Source of the DNA: an uncultured Eubacteriales bacterium
GTDB lineage: Bacteria > Bacillota > Clostridia > Christensenellales > QALW01
NCBI GenBank assembly: GCA_900547955.1
Contig: URIR01000028.1
Location: forward strand, 1 to 24,066
DNA length: 24,066 bases
Direction: 5' to 3'
Below, one piece after another: positions 13,306 to 21,333 of this stretch (positions are counted from its first letter, which is position 1; every line of letters begins with the position of its first letter). The notes beneath the pieces were generated by a model. It worked only from the letters and a program-made list of their open reading frames with translations, had not been told where the DNA came from and searched no databases. The position numbers and the translations under genes were made by a program.

Positions 13306-16296
13306 CTATTTTTTCAAGACCGTAAGCCGCGCCGGAGCCTTAAGCCCCGCGGGCAGCAGCATATATCCGGTATAGTCAAAGCTCTCGCCCTGCGTTACAA
13401 AGCTCTCCGGCCCGTAGGAAAAGGCTGTGGCCGGCTTCATATGCAGCGGGCCGAAGGTATTTCTTCTGGTCAAATAAAGCCTGAGCGAAAGCCGGCCCTG
13501 AGCGTCAATATCCGTATAATACGGCGCAAAGCATATAAGCGAATTATTTTCTCCGCTGCACGTTTCAAGGCACGCTCCGTCAAAGAGGGCCTCCACCCGC
13601 ATTCTGCCGGCAAATTCTCCGGGCAGCAGATATTCTATGATGCCGCCGTAAAAGGGCAGGCCCTGGGCGCAGACGTCCCCCGCCTTAAGCTTTTGAGGCA
13701 GTTTTTCTATAATACGGCGCAGCCCCTCAAGACGCACTCCAAAATTTCCAAGCAGATAAAGCGCCTCAAGATTTACGCCGCCGTTAAAATCAGCCGTTAA
13801 AACTACTTGATTGACGCCGGGCTTTATCACGCCCGCCGGAATATCCGCTATCCTTATGCTTGGGTCTACATACCATTTTTCGCCCGCATGCAATTCCACG
13901 CCGTTAAGCTTTATTTCAAATAATTCAGGCGTCTCCAGAGCAAGCTGCATATCGGCAATATATTCGCATTCAAATTCAAAGCTCATAGTAAGCCGGCAGA
14001 CGCTTTCATCCTTTATCCCGCGGGATTTTTTATACCAGGGCTGAAGCATTTCGCCCGAACGGCGCTCCAGCTTAAAACGGTCCCTTAAATAAATATCCGC
14101 TTTAAGTATCTCCTGAGCCGGCATAAATTCCTCGCCGTCCACTTTTATGCTCACCTGGTCAAGCACGCATACGTTCGGCTCCTCCAGCCTGAACGCAAAT
14201 TCATCTATTTCATTTTGCTCGCCCAATTCAATTTTTTCAGGCAAAGCGGCCTGGCTCTGGGGGCAACGGCAGAGTATTATCTCCTCCCCAGGCGCAAAAT
14301 CCTTTTCCAGCCTCAGCCCTCCCGGCAGAAGGGTTATTTCGCCCGTGCGCGCATTCCAGCATTCCAAAACGCCCTCCCCTTCAACCTCAATGCTCACAGG
14401 TCCTGTTGAATTTGTCCTGTCGTTATTTAAAAGATATATAAACAAGCGCTCGTCCGTCTTGGTAACGCGGGCCAATATCTCCTTAACGTTTTTTCCGTCC
14501 TTTTTAACAGATACTACAGGAGCGGGCAGACGGGAAATGAGCGCCTCCTGGTCAAAGGGAATCCTCTCTCCGTCAAGCCTGTCAATTCTGTCGCTTCTGA
14601 GCGCGTTTTCCATTAAAGGCATATCCCCCATAAGAATAAGCCTGCCGCCCTGAGCCGCAAATTGCTCCAGCAGCGTAAAGGTAGAGGAGCGTAATGTTAG
14701 GCACGGAGGCACAATCACTATATCATACCTTCCCGCGCCCACCTTCATCACTCCGTTTTCCGCGCAGGCAAGCCGGGAGAGTATCTCCTCGTCTCCATAG
14801 TCAAAATCAATCTTATTTTCTATAAGCATATAGAACAGCGTTTTATATTCGTTCTCCAGCTTGCATACCTGTTCGTCCACAGCGTTAAGGAAAACGGCCC
14901 AGCCCGGATGTATGCGAGTATATACGCTTTCTACAGGATTTATTACCAGCGTGCGGCAAAGGGGCTTGCCCATGCTCAGAACGTTTATGCGGGAAAAATA
15001 GTCCTCCACCGCGCTGAAGCGCTCATACCAGGCGCTCTGAAAAAATATGCTGGCCGGATAGTCTCTTTTTGATTCCCCCTGCATGGTATAGAAGCTTAAA
15101 TGCTGGCAGCGCATGTTAATGCCCAGCAAAGCCTGCCAGTCTCCCATCGCCTTATAGGAAGCAAAATTAGTCTGCCAGCCCGTACAGCCGTAAAGCTCGC
15201 TGAGCAGCCAGGGCTTTTCAAACTGGCGCGCGGCAGAAGAAAGCTGCTTTACTATCTGATAATCCCTGTTCTCCTCCCAAAGCACATCCACGCCGGGGCA
15301 GTCCATATATTCATAGCAGCGCATTACCGAGCCCTGCATAACCGCCTGAGCCGTAAGTGAATCCTCATGCAGCACATGCCCTGTAAACAATAATCCGTTT
15401 TCATGGCAGTAATCCCTTATCTTGCCCATAAAGGTCTTCAAAAACAGCTTCTGCAAAAGCAGCATGTAATGCCATTTTACCTGCTCGGCCCTGTTTAAAG
15501 CGTCAAACGCATATATTTCAGGCAGAAAATCCTCCAGCTTATAGCCGTATTCATTTTCAAAATGCCTGAATAAATCCTTAGGGTAAGGCACAAGATGCGA
15601 GCCGTCCGGATTGGAAATGGCAAAGCCGTTCATAACCCCGCCGTGATGAGGCTCGTCTGTAAATATGCCTTTTATCGTGCCGTCCTTTATATATTCCCCG
15701 CATTTTTCCACATATTTTTTATGGGTCAGCTCTATAAAGCGCTCTACAGTTTGGGGATTAGAATTATCCGCATACGGATTGCCGTTATAAAAGGAACCCG
15801 AATTCATTATTTCCGAGGTAAAATACCATATTTCGCAGCCCGCAGGCGCATCCGCGTCCGCGTAAATGCGCTCCTTGCGAATTATTTTGTCCTCCTTAAA
15901 TTCCAGAATAAACGCGCTTATAATTCCCGGCTCCCATTTAAACGCGCCCTGCGCCTTATTAAGCCGAAGGTAATGTATGCCTAATTCACGGTTTTCCGTT
16001 ACCATGCCGCCCGCCGTGCCGCTGGGATAACGGTCCTCGTCATAGAGCCATATCTCCATGCCGTCTTTTTTCCCCTTAGCCGCGCAGCGGTTTATAAGCT
16101 CAAACCACTCGTCCGAAAGGTATTCGGTTTTCAAACCGGTCCGGCTGTGGCAGAACGCTCCGCCCATGCCCATATCTTCCAAAATATCCAACTGGCGCTC
16201 CAATTCCTCTCCTTCCAATTTGCCGTTCCAGCACCAGAAGGGCTTGCCCCGGTACGCCGCCGGAGGATTTTTAAATTCCCTAATAAGCTTATCCAT
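13306..16296 (-). CDS. Large cytoplasmic glycoside hydrolase, GH106-like
   Basis: 996 aa without signal peptide or membrane segment, so it should act on imported saccharides. The N-terminus FKNPPAAYRGKPFWCWNG (8-25) and MGMGGAFCHSRTGLKTEYL (42-60) resemble the TIM-barrel proteins annotated as alpha-L-rhamnosidase-like (GH106 group). Candidate acidic residues are E215 in FTDEPHHGG and E367 in LLSELYG; the GHVLHED stretch (307-312) is also barrel-like. The C-terminal third is rich in beta-strands, as in accessory sandwich domains. GGGAGG precedes the start. It lies 116 nt after hpt on the same strand with no clear terminator between, so read-through is possible. Substrate is uncertain; a GH2-related clan member is an alternative. 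Confidence 0.7.
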   Translation of the reverse strand: MDKLIREFKNPPAAYRGKPFWCWNGKLEGEELERQLDILEDMGMGGAFCHSRTGLKTEYLSDEWFELINRCAAKGKKDGMEIWLYDEDRYPSGTAGGMVTENRELGIHYLRLNKAQGAFKWEPGIISAFILEFKEDKIIRKERIYADADAPAGCEIWYFTSEIMNSGSFYNGNPYADNSNPQTVERFIELTHKKYVEKCGEYIKDGTIKGIFTDEPHHGGVMNGFAISNPDGSHLVPYPKDLFRHFENEYGYKLEDFLPEIYAFDALNRAEQVKWHYMLLLQKLFLKTFMGKIRDYCHENGLLFTGHVLHEDSLTAQAVMQGSVMRCYEYMDCPGVDVLWEENRDYQIVKQLSSAARQFEKPWLLSELYGCTGWQTNFASYKAMGDWQALLGINMRCQHLSFYTMQGESKRDYPASIFFQSAWYERFSAVEDYFSRINVLSMGKPLCRTLVINPVESVYTRIHPGWAVFLNAVDEQVCKLENEYKTLFYMLIENKIDFDYGDEEILSRLACAENGVMKVGAGRYDIVIVPPCLTLRSSTFTLLEQFAAQGGRLILMGDMPLMENALRSDRIDRLDGERIPFDQEALISRLPAPVVSVKKDGKNVKEILARVTKTDERLFIYLLNNDRTNSTGPVSIEVEGEGVLECWNARTGEITLLPGGLRLEKDFAPGEEIILCRCPQSQAALPEKIELGEQNEIDEFAFRLEEPNVCVLDQVSIKVDGEEFMPAQEILKADIYLRDRFKLERRSGEMLQPWYKKSRGIKDESVCRLTMSFEFECEYIADMQLALETPELFEIKLNGVELHAGEKWYVDPSIRIADIPAGVIKPGVNQVVLTADFNGGVNLEALYLLGNFGVRLEGLRRIIEKLPQKLKAGDVCAQGLPFYGGIIEYLLPGEFAGRMRVEALFDGACLETCSGENNSLICFAPYYTDIDAQGRLSLRLYLTRRNTFGPLHMKPATAFSYGPESFVTQGESFDYTGYMLLPAGLKAPARLTVLKK

Positions 16297-16412
16297 AATA
16301 GCCTCCCGATTTTAATTTTTTAATTTATCGCAGCCCGGCCGCACGCGGCCTGACGGCCCAAGAAACATTAAGCCTTATGCGCCGCATTTCAGCATTATTC
16401 CTTGAAGCATGC

Positions 16413-16958
16413 TTATTTTTGATACACCTCAGGCTTTAAAACGCCTACGTACGGCAGATTGCGGTAGTGCTCGTTATAATCCAGGCCGTAGCCCACCACA
16501 AAAGCATCCTCGATTTCCTTTCCCGCGTAATGCACGTCTATATCCGTCTTACGGCGCGCGGGCTTATCCAGCAAACAGCATATCCTGACCGAGCTGGCTC
16601 CCCGCTTGGTGAGATTATCCACCAAATACTTAAGGGTCAGGCCGGTATCCACTATGTCCTCTATTATAAGCACGTTCTCCCCCTCTATGGGATGGTCCAA
16701 ATCCTTCAAAATGCGGACGGCCCCGGTGCTTTTAGTGCTCGCGCCATAGCTGGAGACCGCCATAAAATCAAAGCGCACGTCTATATCCTGAAGCCGGCGA
16801 ACCAAATCCGCGTAAAATACCGCCGCCCCCTTTAAAATTCCAACCGCAATAAGCTTCCGGCCCTTATAATCGCCGTTAAGCCTCTTGGCCAGCCCGTCCA
16901 GCAGGCGCTCTATCTCCTCCCGGTCTATCAATACCCTTTCAATATCCTTTTCCAGCAT
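16413..16958 (-). CDS. hpt: Hypoxanthine phosphoribosyltransferase
   Basis: 181 aa. It salvages hypoxanthine (and usually guanine) to IMP/GMP using PRPP. The PRPP-binding loop is VLIIEDIVDTGLTL (96-109) with the acidic pair E100-D101; the flexible catalytic loop SSYGASTKSTG lies at 69-79; the purine-binding region DAFVVGYGLDYNEHYRNLPY at 151-170 is typical. Full length for the family. GGTGGAGG lies 6 nt before ATG, inside the end of tilS; the two genes overlap by 20 nt and should be translated together. Confidence 0.96.
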   Translation of the reverse strand: MLEKDIERVLIDREEIERLLDGLAKRLNGDYKGRKLIAVGILKGAAVFYADLVRRLQDIDVRFDFMAVSSYGASTKSTGAVRILKDLDHPIEGENVLIIEDIVDTGLTLKYLVDNLTKRGASSVRICCLLDKPARRKTDIDVHYAGKEIEDAFVVGYGLDYNEHYRNLPYVGVLKPEVYQK

Positions 16959-18312
16959 AATTATCCTCCACCTTTATAACCGCAATTTCTTTTGTTTTAT
17001 CGCTGACGGCTATTTCAGCCGAAACAGTCATCCCTATAACAGCCAGCACTCTTTCGCCCGAGGCCAGAAGCACCAGCCTTTCCCGCTCCTTTCGCGGAAC
17101 CTTTTTATCTATGAAATAATCCTTTAATTTTTTTTCGCCCGGCGCTCCCAGGGGAAATATTCTGTCCCCCGGCCGCCTGTTTCTGAGCACGGCGCCGTTG
17201 GGCACCTTGGCTAAATCAATATATTCCTCGTTTTTGCCGCGCTTAGTAAATTCCTCCGCGCGGCTTACCGTTATATTTATTCCGTCCGACGCAAATTCTC
17301 CAAGGGCAAAGGAAAACAAAAACTCACCGTTCACACGCGGAACGCCTATAATCAGCCGCTCATAGCTCCTTTGAGCGCGGGCTCCGCGCTTAAGGGGCAG
17401 TTCTTTGCCCGTAGGCGCCGTCAGCAAATCCAGCACCCTTTCTATATGCCCCGACGTAACGTCCCTGAGCCCGCACACCTCCGCCACAGCCATGCGCACC
17501 ACCCTTGCGGATAACGCCCTATCCATTGCTTTGAGCCTGTCCGCCTCCAAAAACACTTCGCCGTCCCGGCGCGACGCCCTCTTATATTCCGCCGCCGCCA
17601 GGCGGGAAAGAAACGCTTCATCCCTGCCCATAAGCCGCGCGTTAGCCGCAAGCGTCCTGCAAAGGGATGGATTAAGCCGCTCCAGAGCCGGAATAACGCT
17701 TCTGCGGATATAATTACGGGAATAATCCTCAGAAAAATTAGTGCTGTCCTGAATATATTCAATATTTCTTATAAAGCAGTATTCCTCTATTTCCGCCCGT
17801 GAGAATTCCAGCAGCGGACGAATAACTCCGTCCTCTCTCCTTTCGCGCATGCCGCCCAGACCGGTCAGGGCGCTTCCCCGCGCCAGGCGCATTAAAACAG
17901 TTTCCGCCTGGTCGTTCAAATTATGCGCCACAGCTATTTTGGCTATGCCCAGTCTTTCTGCGCATTCAAAAAGCCCCTCATATCTTAAAGCACGGGCCGC
18001 CTCTTCAAATGAAAGGCCCTCCCTTTCTACCAGCGCGGGCACATCCTTATACAATACCTCGCATTCAAGACCCAGCTTTAAGGCCAGGGAGCGAACAAAC
18101 TGCGCGTCCCTGTCCGCCTCGGCGCCGCGCAGCATATGATGTATATGCACCACATGCGGCCTGACGCCCGCAGCTAAAAATAAATAAAGCATGCATACCG
18201 AATCTGCGCCGCCCGAAACTGCGGCCAAAACCCGCTCCTGAGCGGACAATAAAGGTTCAAGCGCCTCCAGGAATCTTTTCTCCATAGCCTGCGCCTTAAT
18301 ATTTAATTCCAC
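16939..18312 (-). CDS. tilS: tRNA(Ile)-lysidine synthase
   Basis: 457 aa. It converts the wobble cytidine of tRNA-Ile(CAU) to lysidine, with ATP and lysine. The PP-loop AVSGGADSVCMLYLF (31-45) is the ATP-binding signature. HIHHMLRGAEAD and HNLNDQAETVLMRLARG follow as in TilS, and the C-terminal domain has LRNRRPGDRIFP and LKDYFIDKKVPRKER. The GTG start at 18312 overlaps the preceding gene by 10 nt and has AAGGGG 7 nt upstream; an ATG at 18285 is the alternative. It heads the conserved tilS-hpt pair. Confidence 0.95.
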   Translation of the reverse strand: MELNIKAQAMEKRFLEALEPLLSAQERVLAAVSGGADSVCMLYLFLAAGVRPHVVHIHHMLRGAEADRDAQFVRSLALKLGLECEVLYKDVPALVEREGLSFEEAARALRYEGLFECAERLGIAKIAVAHNLNDQAETVLMRLARGSALTGLGGMRERREDGVIRPLLEFSRAEIEEYCFIRNIEYIQDSTNFSEDYSRNYIRRSVIPALERLNPSLCRTLAANARLMGRDEAFLSRLAAAEYKRASRRDGEVFLEADRLKAMDRALSARVVRMAVAEVCGLRDVTSGHIERVLDLLTAPTGKELPLKRGARAQRSYERLIIGVPRVNGEFLFSFALGEFASDGINITVSRAEEFTKRGKNEEYIDLAKVPNGAVLRNRRPGDRIFPLGAPGEKKLKDYFIDKKVPRKERERLVLLASGERVLAVIGMTVSAEIAVSDKTKEIAVIKVEDNYAGKGY

Positions 18313-18629
18313 TCAAGCAGCCCCTTCTGTTCCATATAAGCGTCGTGATATTCTATATATAAATCCAGCATATCCACTAATTTATGCGCGTCCTCGCCGG
18401 GCAGCGCGCCCGAAACATGCTCTATCATAATGTCAAAGGCGGCGTCCTCGTCATATTCGCCCTCAAAAAGCTCTCCGTCCTTAAGCATGCCCTCCTTTTC
18501 AAGATAGGCCAGTTCCCCTTCAAAGGCTAAAAATATCACTCGCTCCATTAGAGAGTAATCCAATTCCTCTCCGTCCTCCTTAAGCGCGCTGATTATATAC
18601 TCGGCCGCTTCCCTATCAAACCCTATCAT
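18303..18629 (-). CDS. Acidic 108-aa protein of unknown function
   Basis: 108 aa, strongly acidic, helical and cytoplasmic (MIGFDREAAEYIISALKEDG... DLYIEYHDAYMEQKGLLEWN). I do not recognise the family. No cysteine clusters or catalytic motif are visible. The ribosome binding site is weak. It overlaps tilS by 10 nt and is first in the operon, so it shares control with tRNA modification and purine salvage genes. The overlap argues that it is a real gene. Confidence 0.7.
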   Translation of the reverse strand: MIGFDREAAEYIISALKEDGEELDYSLMERVIFLAFEGELAYLEKEGMLKDGELFEGEYDEDAAFDIMIEHVSGALPGEDAHKLVDMLDLYIEYHDAYMEQKGLLEWN

Positions 18630-18691
18630 AGCTTTGACCGGCTCCGTTCCGCCCTTGGCCGCCCATGCGGCCGGGCATAATTTTTAAGCTT

Positions 18692-18720
18692 ATTTTATCA
18701 TAGCGTATTTTAAATAACAA
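18692..18720 (-). promoter_or_regulatory. Promoter of the tilS operon
   Basis: Minus strand: -35 TTGTTA (18720-18715), 17-nt spacer, extended -10 TGATAAAAT (18700-18692). A small hairpin GGCCGC / GCGGCC (18657-18672) lies in the leader. The rest of 18721-18863 shows nothing I can support. Confidence 0.65.
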
Positions 18721-18863
18721 GTGAAAAAAGGAAAATAATTGCGGATTACAGATATTTCGTACCCAGATAAAAAAATATGTCCTTCAGTCAGCGGCCTTCT
18801 ATATGTTAATTCCTTAAAACATTCATGCCGCGCAGTTAGTTTTGTCTAGTTTATGGTTACTTA

Positions 18864-18898
18864 TGTGCATTCCATGCACAGAGAAACTTATATATAAT
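18864..18898 (+). promoter_or_regulatory. Promoter of the solute-binding gene with palindromic operator
   Basis: Perfect -10 TATAAT (18893-18898). The place of the -35 (18870-18875, TTCCAT) is poor and lies inside a perfect palindrome TGTGCAT-TCC-ATGCACA (18864-18880). A weak -35 under a symmetric site suggests control by a sugar-responsive regulator, either a repressor or an activator. Confidence 0.6.
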
Positions 18899-18939
18899 GC
18901 AAGTAAGGAAATGAATTTTTAAGGAGGTACGTAATTTAA

Positions 18940-20469
18940 ATGAAACGCATATTTAAACAAAGCGCGGTAATGCTTATGGCCTTGCTTTGCTGCGTATGCC
19001 TTTTGGCCGGCTGCGGGGACGGTCAGACGAACTCGACCGCAACTCCTGCGCCTACCGGCGGCGCCAGCCAGAGCGCTCAGGCTACGCCCGTAAGCCAAGA
19101 GGATTATATGGGCCAGGGTATATTCCGCGTAGAAGGCGAGGAGGACGAATTCTCCTATCTCAAGCCAGGCACCAACGTCCGGCTGTACCATTGGTGGTAT
19201 ACCGGTCCTGAAGGGGAGGACGAAGCATTTCTGAGCGACGGGCTGGTAGGCCAGCACAGGGGTTCGGTCTATAACCAGCTTAAGGATGAATACGGCATAA
19301 GCATAACCTTCGTACCCATGCAGGGCACAACCTGGGACGCCGTTTATCAAAGCACCTTTGCCGGCAATCCCATTGTGGACGGCATGCACGGCGGCGGAGC
19401 GTCTCTATTATTGGACCATGTATATTACGAGGGCTCCGAAGGGCTTATTATTGAGCCAATCGATAACAAGGGCGTCTCCTTTGACGACGACACCTTCTGG
19501 AATGTAGAGCAGCAAAACACCTACGCTACCATAAACGGCAAAACCTACGCCTTTATATTCAACACTATCGGCATGAAGAGCCTGGAAGCAAATATCGTTA
19601 TTTTCATGAATTACAATCTTGTAAACAACGGCTCATATACTGTTGACGAAATATACGATATGGTACGGGACGGGAACTGGAACTGGGATAACTTCCGCAA
19701 GGTGCTGGCGGCAGTTTCAGACCCGGACAACGGCGTTTACGGCCTTAATTACTTCTTTGCGCCCATGCATCTGGGCCTGGCCAACGGCGGCGTGGTAGTC
19801 GCTCCCCAGGATGTAAACGGCGAAAGCATAGACCGTTTTGTGGGCAATAACAATACTGCCTGGAAGGCGGGCTGGGACTTCGTTACAGAACTGTATCAGC
19901 AGAAGCTGCTTGCTCCGCGCGAGAGTTCAACAGGCGACCAGGTAGCCGCGCAGGATTTCGCGGCCGGCTCTACCGCGTTTATGATTAACTATTTTAACCG
20001 CAGCGACGCAGTAAACAGCGCCAATGCCCAACTGGAATACGGATATCTGCCCGTGCCCAACGGGCCCGAAACCCAGGATTCAGGCCGTTACTATTCTCAG
20101 GGGCCAATGGGCGAATGCTTTTATCTGCTTAAAAATCCTGCTCACGAGCCGGATGACTATTCGTGCATACTTAAAGTTATGAAGGAGCTTTATCGTCCCA
20201 TATACGGCAAGGGCTGGGAACAGGAGCGCGCGCTTTATGAAAGCGAGGTAGCTAATTACGCTAAGGACGCCAACTCCCGCGAAATGTGCGATTTGATTGT
20301 AGAATCCACCATTCTGCCCGAGCATCTGAAATACGCCGATATGGAATGGCTTATTATGCAGGATTCAGTAGTATATCCCATATTAATTGGAGAAACCACC
20401 TTTGCGCAGTACTGGGACAGCCAGGTAGACGTATATAATACAATGATTGACGAAGCGCTTAGACGCTAA
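18940..20469 (+). CDS. Extracellular solute-binding lipoprotein (ABC importer type)
   Basis: 509 aa. Lipoprotein signal with lipobox LAGC (22-25), lipidated at C25, then a flexible Thr/Ser/Pro/Ala linker (about 29-50). The body has the features of family 1 sugar-binding proteins: VRLYHWWYTGPEG, DEYGISITFVPMQGTTWDAVY, NGKTYAFIF and DGNWNWDNFRKVLAAVSD. It should bind a sugar or oligosaccharide outside the membrane and hand it to an ABC permease. None is encoded in the window, so it is an orphan or its partners lie elsewhere. AAGGAGGT precedes the start. The palindromic promoter suggests regulation by substrate. Confidence 0.88.
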   Translation: MKRIFKQSAVMLMALLCCVCLLAGCGDGQTNSTATPAPTGGASQSAQATPVSQEDYMGQGIFRVEGEEDEFSYLKPGTNVRLYHWWYTGPEGEDEAFLSDGLVGQHRGSVYNQLKDEYGISITFVPMQGTTWDAVYQSTFAGNPIVDGMHGGGASLLLDHVYYEGSEGLIIEPIDNKGVSFDDDTFWNVEQQNTYATINGKTYAFIFNTIGMKSLEANIVIFMNYNLVNNGSYTVDEIYDMVRDGNWNWDNFRKVLAAVSDPDNGVYGLNYFFAPMHLGLANGGVVVAPQDVNGESIDRFVGNNNTAWKAGWDFVTELYQQKLLAPRESSTGDQVAAQDFAAGSTAFMINYFNRSDAVNSANAQLEYGYLPVPNGPETQDSGRYYSQGPMGECFYLLKNPAHEPDDYSCILKVMKELYRPIYGKGWEQERALYESEVANYAKDANSREMCDLIVESTILPEHLKYADMEWLIMQDSVVYPILIGETTFAQYWDSQVDVYNTMIDEALRR

Positions 20470-20499
20470 AAGCAGGTTTTATAAAACGGGGCGGCGCAG

Positions 20500-20608
20500 A
20501 ATTTGGGCGTCTAAAAACGCCCAAATTTAGGCGCAAAAAAGGCTCTGGCTAAGCTAATTGCTTAGCCGGCGCCTTTTTTGCGCCCAGGCCCGGCCTGCGG
20601 GCCGGGCC
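20500..20608. terminator. Three successive hairpins in a convergent gap
   Basis: Hairpin 1: AATTTGGGCGT / ACGCCCAAATT (20500-20527). Hairpin 2: GGCGCAAAAAAGGC / GCCTTTTTTGCGCC (20530-20584), enclosing GGCTAAGC / GCTTAGCC. Hairpin 3: GGCCCGGCC / GGCCGGGCC (20587-20608). The second has A and T runs on both strands and should terminate both convergent genes. Confidence 0.75.
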
Positions 20609-20673
20609 CTGCGCCGCCCCCCATAGCCGCGGTATTTATATAAGTTATACCCCGCCGAACAAACGCCAAACGG

Positions 20674-21255
20674 CTAAGCCAGCCCTCGGCTTATTATCTC
20701 TGATATCAGCTCTTCAGACAGCGCTTCGGCACGCACAACAGGCTCGGGCCACGTCTCAAATGGCGCCAGCTGCTTTGCAAACCAGCATACGTCATGCCAA
20801 GCCCCGCATTTATAGCCCGTATTTAAATATATGCCTGTTCGGCGAAAACCCATGCTTTTATGCAGCCTCTCGCTTTTAAGATTGGGCAAAGTAACGCCGG
20901 CATATGCATTTTTAATTCCCTGCGCCTTTAACAGCTCCAAAAGAATAGAATAAAGCCTCCTGCCCACTCCCCGCGAAACCCAGTCCCTGCTTATATAAAT
21001 TGAAAGCTCGGCATTCCATTGATATGCGGCGCGTTCCATATGCCTATGCGCGTAAGCGTATCCGACCGTTTCCCCAGATATTTCACAAATTAAATAAGGA
21101 TATTCTCCTATTATACCCGCCATTCTGTGAGAAAACTGATATTCCGACGGCAGCTCATATTCAAAGGTTATGGGAGTCTCTATATACTGACTGTAAATCT
21201 CTCTCAATGTCCGCGCATCCGCTAACTCCGCCGGCCTTACGCTAAGCTCACGCAT
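20674..21255 (-). CDS. GNAT acetyltransferase, phosphinothricin/amino-acid type
   Basis: 193 aa. The first 165 residues match the PAT/MnaT group of GNAT enzymes: TFEYELPSEYQFSHRM (30-45), GYAYAHRHMERAAYQWNAELSIYI (65-88, the part after GYAYA binding substrate), acetyl-CoA loop SRGVGRRL (94-101), and PNLKSERLHKSMGF (124-137) then GYKCGAWHDVCWF (147-159). Known members acetylate the amino group of phosphinothricin, methionine sulfone or similar amino acids. The last 25 residues are an extra tail. GGGGAGG lies 7 nt before the start. Substrate is not fixed by the sequence. Confidence 0.88.
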   Translation of the reverse strand: MRELSVRPAELADARTLREIYSQYIETPITFEYELPSEYQFSHRMAGIIGEYPYLICEISGETVGYAYAHRHMERAAYQWNAELSIYISRDWVSRGVGRRLYSILLELLKAQGIKNAYAGVTLPNLKSERLHKSMGFRRTGIYLNTGYKCGAWHDVCWFAKQLAPFETWPEPVVRAEALSEELISEIISRGLA

Positions 21256-21333
21256 TCCAATTCCTCCCCGACAAAAGCTGTTTATAACGGCTCAAGCCGG
21301 CTTTCCCGCATTATCCGCATAAAAAGGCCCCGC

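Noticed and set aside
13441..15984. Several plus-strand ORFs of 77-168 codons opposite the glycosidase gene.
   Set aside because: They are shadows of the minus-strand gene: no ribosome binding sites, no motifs, Arg/Ser-rich composition typical of antisense frames.
18919..19389. A 156-codon minus-strand ORF over the solute-binding gene.
   Set aside because: It lies opposite a clear lipoprotein gene and has no ribosome binding site.
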